Assembly (NCBI GenBank): GCA_002449265.1
Contig: DKCV01000016.1
Span: 39,934 to 103,933, forward strand
Direction: 5' to 3'
Length of the DNA: 64,000 nt
From: Caryophanales bacterium UBA6865
Lineage (GTDB): Bacteria; Bacillota_I; Bacilli_A; RFN20; CAG-826
Part shown: positions 62,000 through 64,000 of the stretch, one piece after another
Layout: each line of letters starts with the position of its first letter
Position numbering within the stretch: position 1 is the stretch's first letter
The notes under the pieces: model-generated
What the model was told of the DNA's origin: nothing
What the model saw: the letters and a program-made list of their open reading frames with translations, nothing else
The model's database searches: none
Position numbers and translations under genes: made by a program

Positions 62000-62731
62000 A
62001 TGGCAACAAGAGTAATTGATGTTGAAAGCAAACGTGAAACCACTCGCGCATTATCGGTTGTTTTAGGCGATATGTGTATTGGTTTATTGGTTACGGCCAT
62101 TTCCTGTTTTGGCTTTTCTTATTTGTTTGCGAGTCTTTTGGCAAATGCGACGATAGAAACCATTGATTCAGTGACGATGGGCCTATGGATTACAATGACT
62201 TGCTCTTTCATTGCTTTATTTATTTTAAATTTTGTAATGTCGATTTCTTTATTCAAAGCAAAGAAAGGCGCTTGGATTCCTTATATTTTATACGCTGCAG
62301 TAATGGGCTTATCCCTCGCACCGACCATTATGTGGATTGACGCTCCTACTATCGGCACTGCTTTTGCGATTACATCTGGCGTTTTCCTTGTTTTATTCTT
62401 AATCGGCTATTTCTCAAAAGCGGATCTTACTCCGCTAGGTTTAATTGCCTTAGGGTTACTTTTCGCGGTTGTTTTCGTCCCGCTTCCTTTCCTTATTATT
62501 TACATCATCAATCCGGCGGCTGGGGCTTTATATAATCTTATCGTTGCACTCGTTTGTTCCGTCGTGGTTGTACTTCTAGTCGCTTTCGATGCAAACCGGA
62601 TGGCTCGTGAAATTCAAGGTGGCGTCTTCACAAGCAATATGGCGTTATATTATGCCTATTCTTTCTATTGCGATTTTATCATGATTTTCATTCGCGTCTT
62701 GATGGTGCTTGCTTCTTCGAAACGAAAATAA
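62000..62731 (+). CDS. Bax inhibitor-1 family membrane protein (YccA/YetJ-like)
   Basis: 243 aa with about seven hydrophobic helices. A conserved pattern of the family is visible in the second half: TAFAITSGVFLVLFLIGYFS, KADLTPLG, then VVLLVAFDANRMAREI and LYYAYSFYCDFIMIFIRVL, equivalent to the loop with acidic pore residues and the last helix. Bacterial members conduct Ca2+ and/or act in membrane-protein quality control. GGAGGG precedes ATG at seven bases. It is bounded by terminators on both sides. Bacterial function is only partly known. Confidence 0.85.
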   Translation: MATRVIDVESKRETTRALSVVLGDMCIGLLVTAISCFGFSYLFASLLANATIETIDSVTMGLWITMTCSFIALFILNFVMSISLFKAKKGAWIPYILYAAVMGLSLAPTIMWIDAPTIGTAFAITSGVFLVLFLIGYFSKADLTPLGLIALGLLFAVVFVPLPFLIIYIINPAAGALYNLIVALVCSVVVVLLVAFDANRMAREIQGGVFTSNMALYYAYSFYCDFIMIFIRVLMVLASSKRK

Positions 62732-62757
62732 AAAAACAAATAGAAAAAAACGAAATT

Positions 62758-62787
62758 GCGTCACTTAAACGTGGCGCTTTTCTTTTA
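62758..62787 (+). terminator. Rho-independent terminator
   Basis: GCGTCAC (62758-62764) pairs with GTGGCGC (62771-62777, one G-U), followed by TTTTCTTTT. Confidence 0.8.
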
Positions 62788-62879
62788 TCAATAGGCTAAT
62801 AGTGACCAAAGTAAAGGAGTGGGATAGATGCTACAATAAAAGTGGTTGGTGTAGCCTTTATATATAAGGAGGAATTCTT

Positions 62880-63257
62880 ATGGCGAAATTTTATGAATGC
62901 AAGCACTGTGGGACCATGATTGCTTTACTAAAAGAAGGAGCGATGATTCCAAAATGTTGCGATGAGACGATGAGTGAAATGCCCATTCACACAAAAGGTG
63001 AGGAAAAAGGAGAAAAGCATGTTCCTTTGGTTCACGAAGAAAATGACAAAGTCTATGTTCGAATTGGAGAAGTCCCTCATCCGATGGAAGAAAACCATTA
63101 TATTGATTGGGTGTATTTATTGACGGATAAGGGATCGCAACGGAAAAAGCTTTATCCCGGCAATAAACCAGAAGTCGTATTTTCGATCGGGGAAGAAGAA
63201 GTGGTTCTTACTGTCATCGCTCACTGCAACCTCCACGGCTTATGGGAAACGGAATAA
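62880..63257 (+). CDS. dfx: Desulfoferrodoxin (superoxide reductase, class I)
   Basis: 125 aa. It reduces superoxide to peroxide without making oxygen and thus protects anaerobes. The N-terminal desulforedoxin module has Cys7, Cys10, Cys26 and Cys27 for the Fe(Cys)4 centre. The neelaredoxin domain has the site residues Glu45-Lys46-His47, His67, His73, Cys116 and His119 of the Fe(His)4(Cys) centre. Length is normal. AAGGAGGAATTCTT precedes the ATG. Its electron donor (rubredoxin or similar) is not encoded in this window. Confidence 0.95.
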   Translation: MAKFYECKHCGTMIALLKEGAMIPKCCDETMSEMPIHTKGEEKGEKHVPLVHEENDKVYVRIGEVPHPMEENHYIDWVYLLTDKGSQRKKLYPGNKPEVVFSIGEEEVVLTVIAHCNLHGLWETE

Positions 63258-63312
63258 AATAAATCGAGAATTCTAGAATTTCCAAAATTTTTAAAAAAAT
63301 GCAAATTCCCAC

Positions 63313-63341
63313 TTGCAAAGTTTTTCTAGACTAGTAAGATA
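63313..63341 (+). promoter_or_regulatory. rRNA operon promoter P1
   Basis: TTGCAA (63313-63318) and AAGATA (63336-63341) are 17 bp apart. A short hairpin CTTCAG/CTGAAG follows at 63356-63371. Confidence 0.55.
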
Positions 63342-63433
63342 TCACTCGCTGTCAACTTCAGAGACCTGAAGAGATAGCCAATGCTTCGCTCTCGAGCAGC
63401 ACAATAAAGATTAAAAAAATCTTAAAAAAGTGC

Positions 63434-63462
63434 TTGACGAGAATTAAGACGAAGCGTATTGT
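63434..63462 (+). promoter_or_regulatory. rRNA operon promoter P2
   Basis: TTGACG (63434-63439) and TATTGT (63457-63462) are 17 bp apart. Confidence 0.65.
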
Positions 63463-63524
63463 ATACGAGCACGCTTAAGCAAGGGATGAGAAATCCCCAC
63501 TACAATAGTAGTGAAAGCGCGCTA

Positions 63525-63545
63525 CTGATCTTTGAAAACTAGATA
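63525..63545 (+). promoter_or_regulatory. rRNA leader antitermination (boxA-like) segment
   Basis: TGATCTTTGAAAACTAGATAG resembles the conserved leader element before Firmicute rRNA genes. A small ACTACAATAGTAGT hairpin precedes it. The whole leader from 63258 to 63623 holds no gene. Confidence 0.6.
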
Positions 63546-63623
63546 GATGTACAATCTTAACGTCGATTCCGAATTAAGGAATCAAATACAAAACCAGATA
63601 ATTTATTTTTGAACTAGATCAAC

Positions 63624-64000
<377 letters not shown>

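Overview
The window comes from an AT-leaning (roughly 40% G+C), wall-deficient-lineage or wall-poor Firmicute. The best fit is an uncultured anaerobic member of the Bacilli/Mollicutes-Erysipelotrichia branch (RF39-like). The basis is Firmicute-type ribosome binding sites and signal peptides, whiA, a pyruvate:ferredoxin oxidoreductase, a class I desulfoferrodoxin, and a 16S rRNA 5' part with the TTTCGGCAATGGGGGAAACC stretch seen in that branch. TGA is used as a stop (for example at the ends of oppF and whiA), so the code is the standard bacterial one, not the Mycoplasma code.

Layout. 1-15.2 kb: a run of surface lipoproteins with bacterial Ig-like (BIG2) and InlB-B-like repeats, mostly on the minus strand, ending in a secreted M6-type metallopeptidase. 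13.5-26.5 kb (minus): lipoprotein - oppA - oppB - oppC - oppD - oppF - small membrane protein - M6 peptidase, an oligopeptide import operon that may be coupled to extracellular proteolysis. 26.5-27.9 kb: 1.4 kb without an intact gene. 27.9-37.8 kb (plus): a second, divergent opp operon (oppA2-B2-C2-D2-F2, a paralogue of the same small membrane protein, then an RDD membrane protein). 37.9-41.0 kb: tRNA-Lys followed by a small island (AP2/zinc-finger protein, DUF262-DUF1524 GmrSD-like protein, IS21 relic), flanked by degenerate direct repeats. 41.4-46.1 kb: more lipoproteins (BspA-type leucine-rich repeats, InlB-B/DUF6273-like). 46.4-57.3 kb: housekeeping genes nifJ, tRNA-Pro, uvrA, lgt, trxB, whiA and an Xre regulator. 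57.4-63.3 kb: glycolytic gap, (lipoprotein), pgk, tpiA, then a Bax-inhibitor-1-like protein and superoxide reductase. From 63.3 kb: tandem promoters and leader of an rRNA operon, with the 16S gene running off the window end.

How the parts work together. At least fourteen predicted lipoproteins, an unusually long Lgt, a surface peptidase and two peptide importers describe a cell that lives on host or community proteins and carries a heavily decorated membrane surface. Sugar catabolism runs through gap/pgk/tpi to pyruvate, which NifJ oxidises anaerobically; desulfoferrodoxin and TrxB handle oxygen stress.

Most unusual points: both opp operons encode ATPases with long charged helical insertions inside the nucleotide-binding domain and OppC permeases with very large extracellular loops; oppA1 has a GC-rich centre between host-like ends; several genes show an exact -10 box/9-nt/ATG spacing that predicts leaderless mRNAs.
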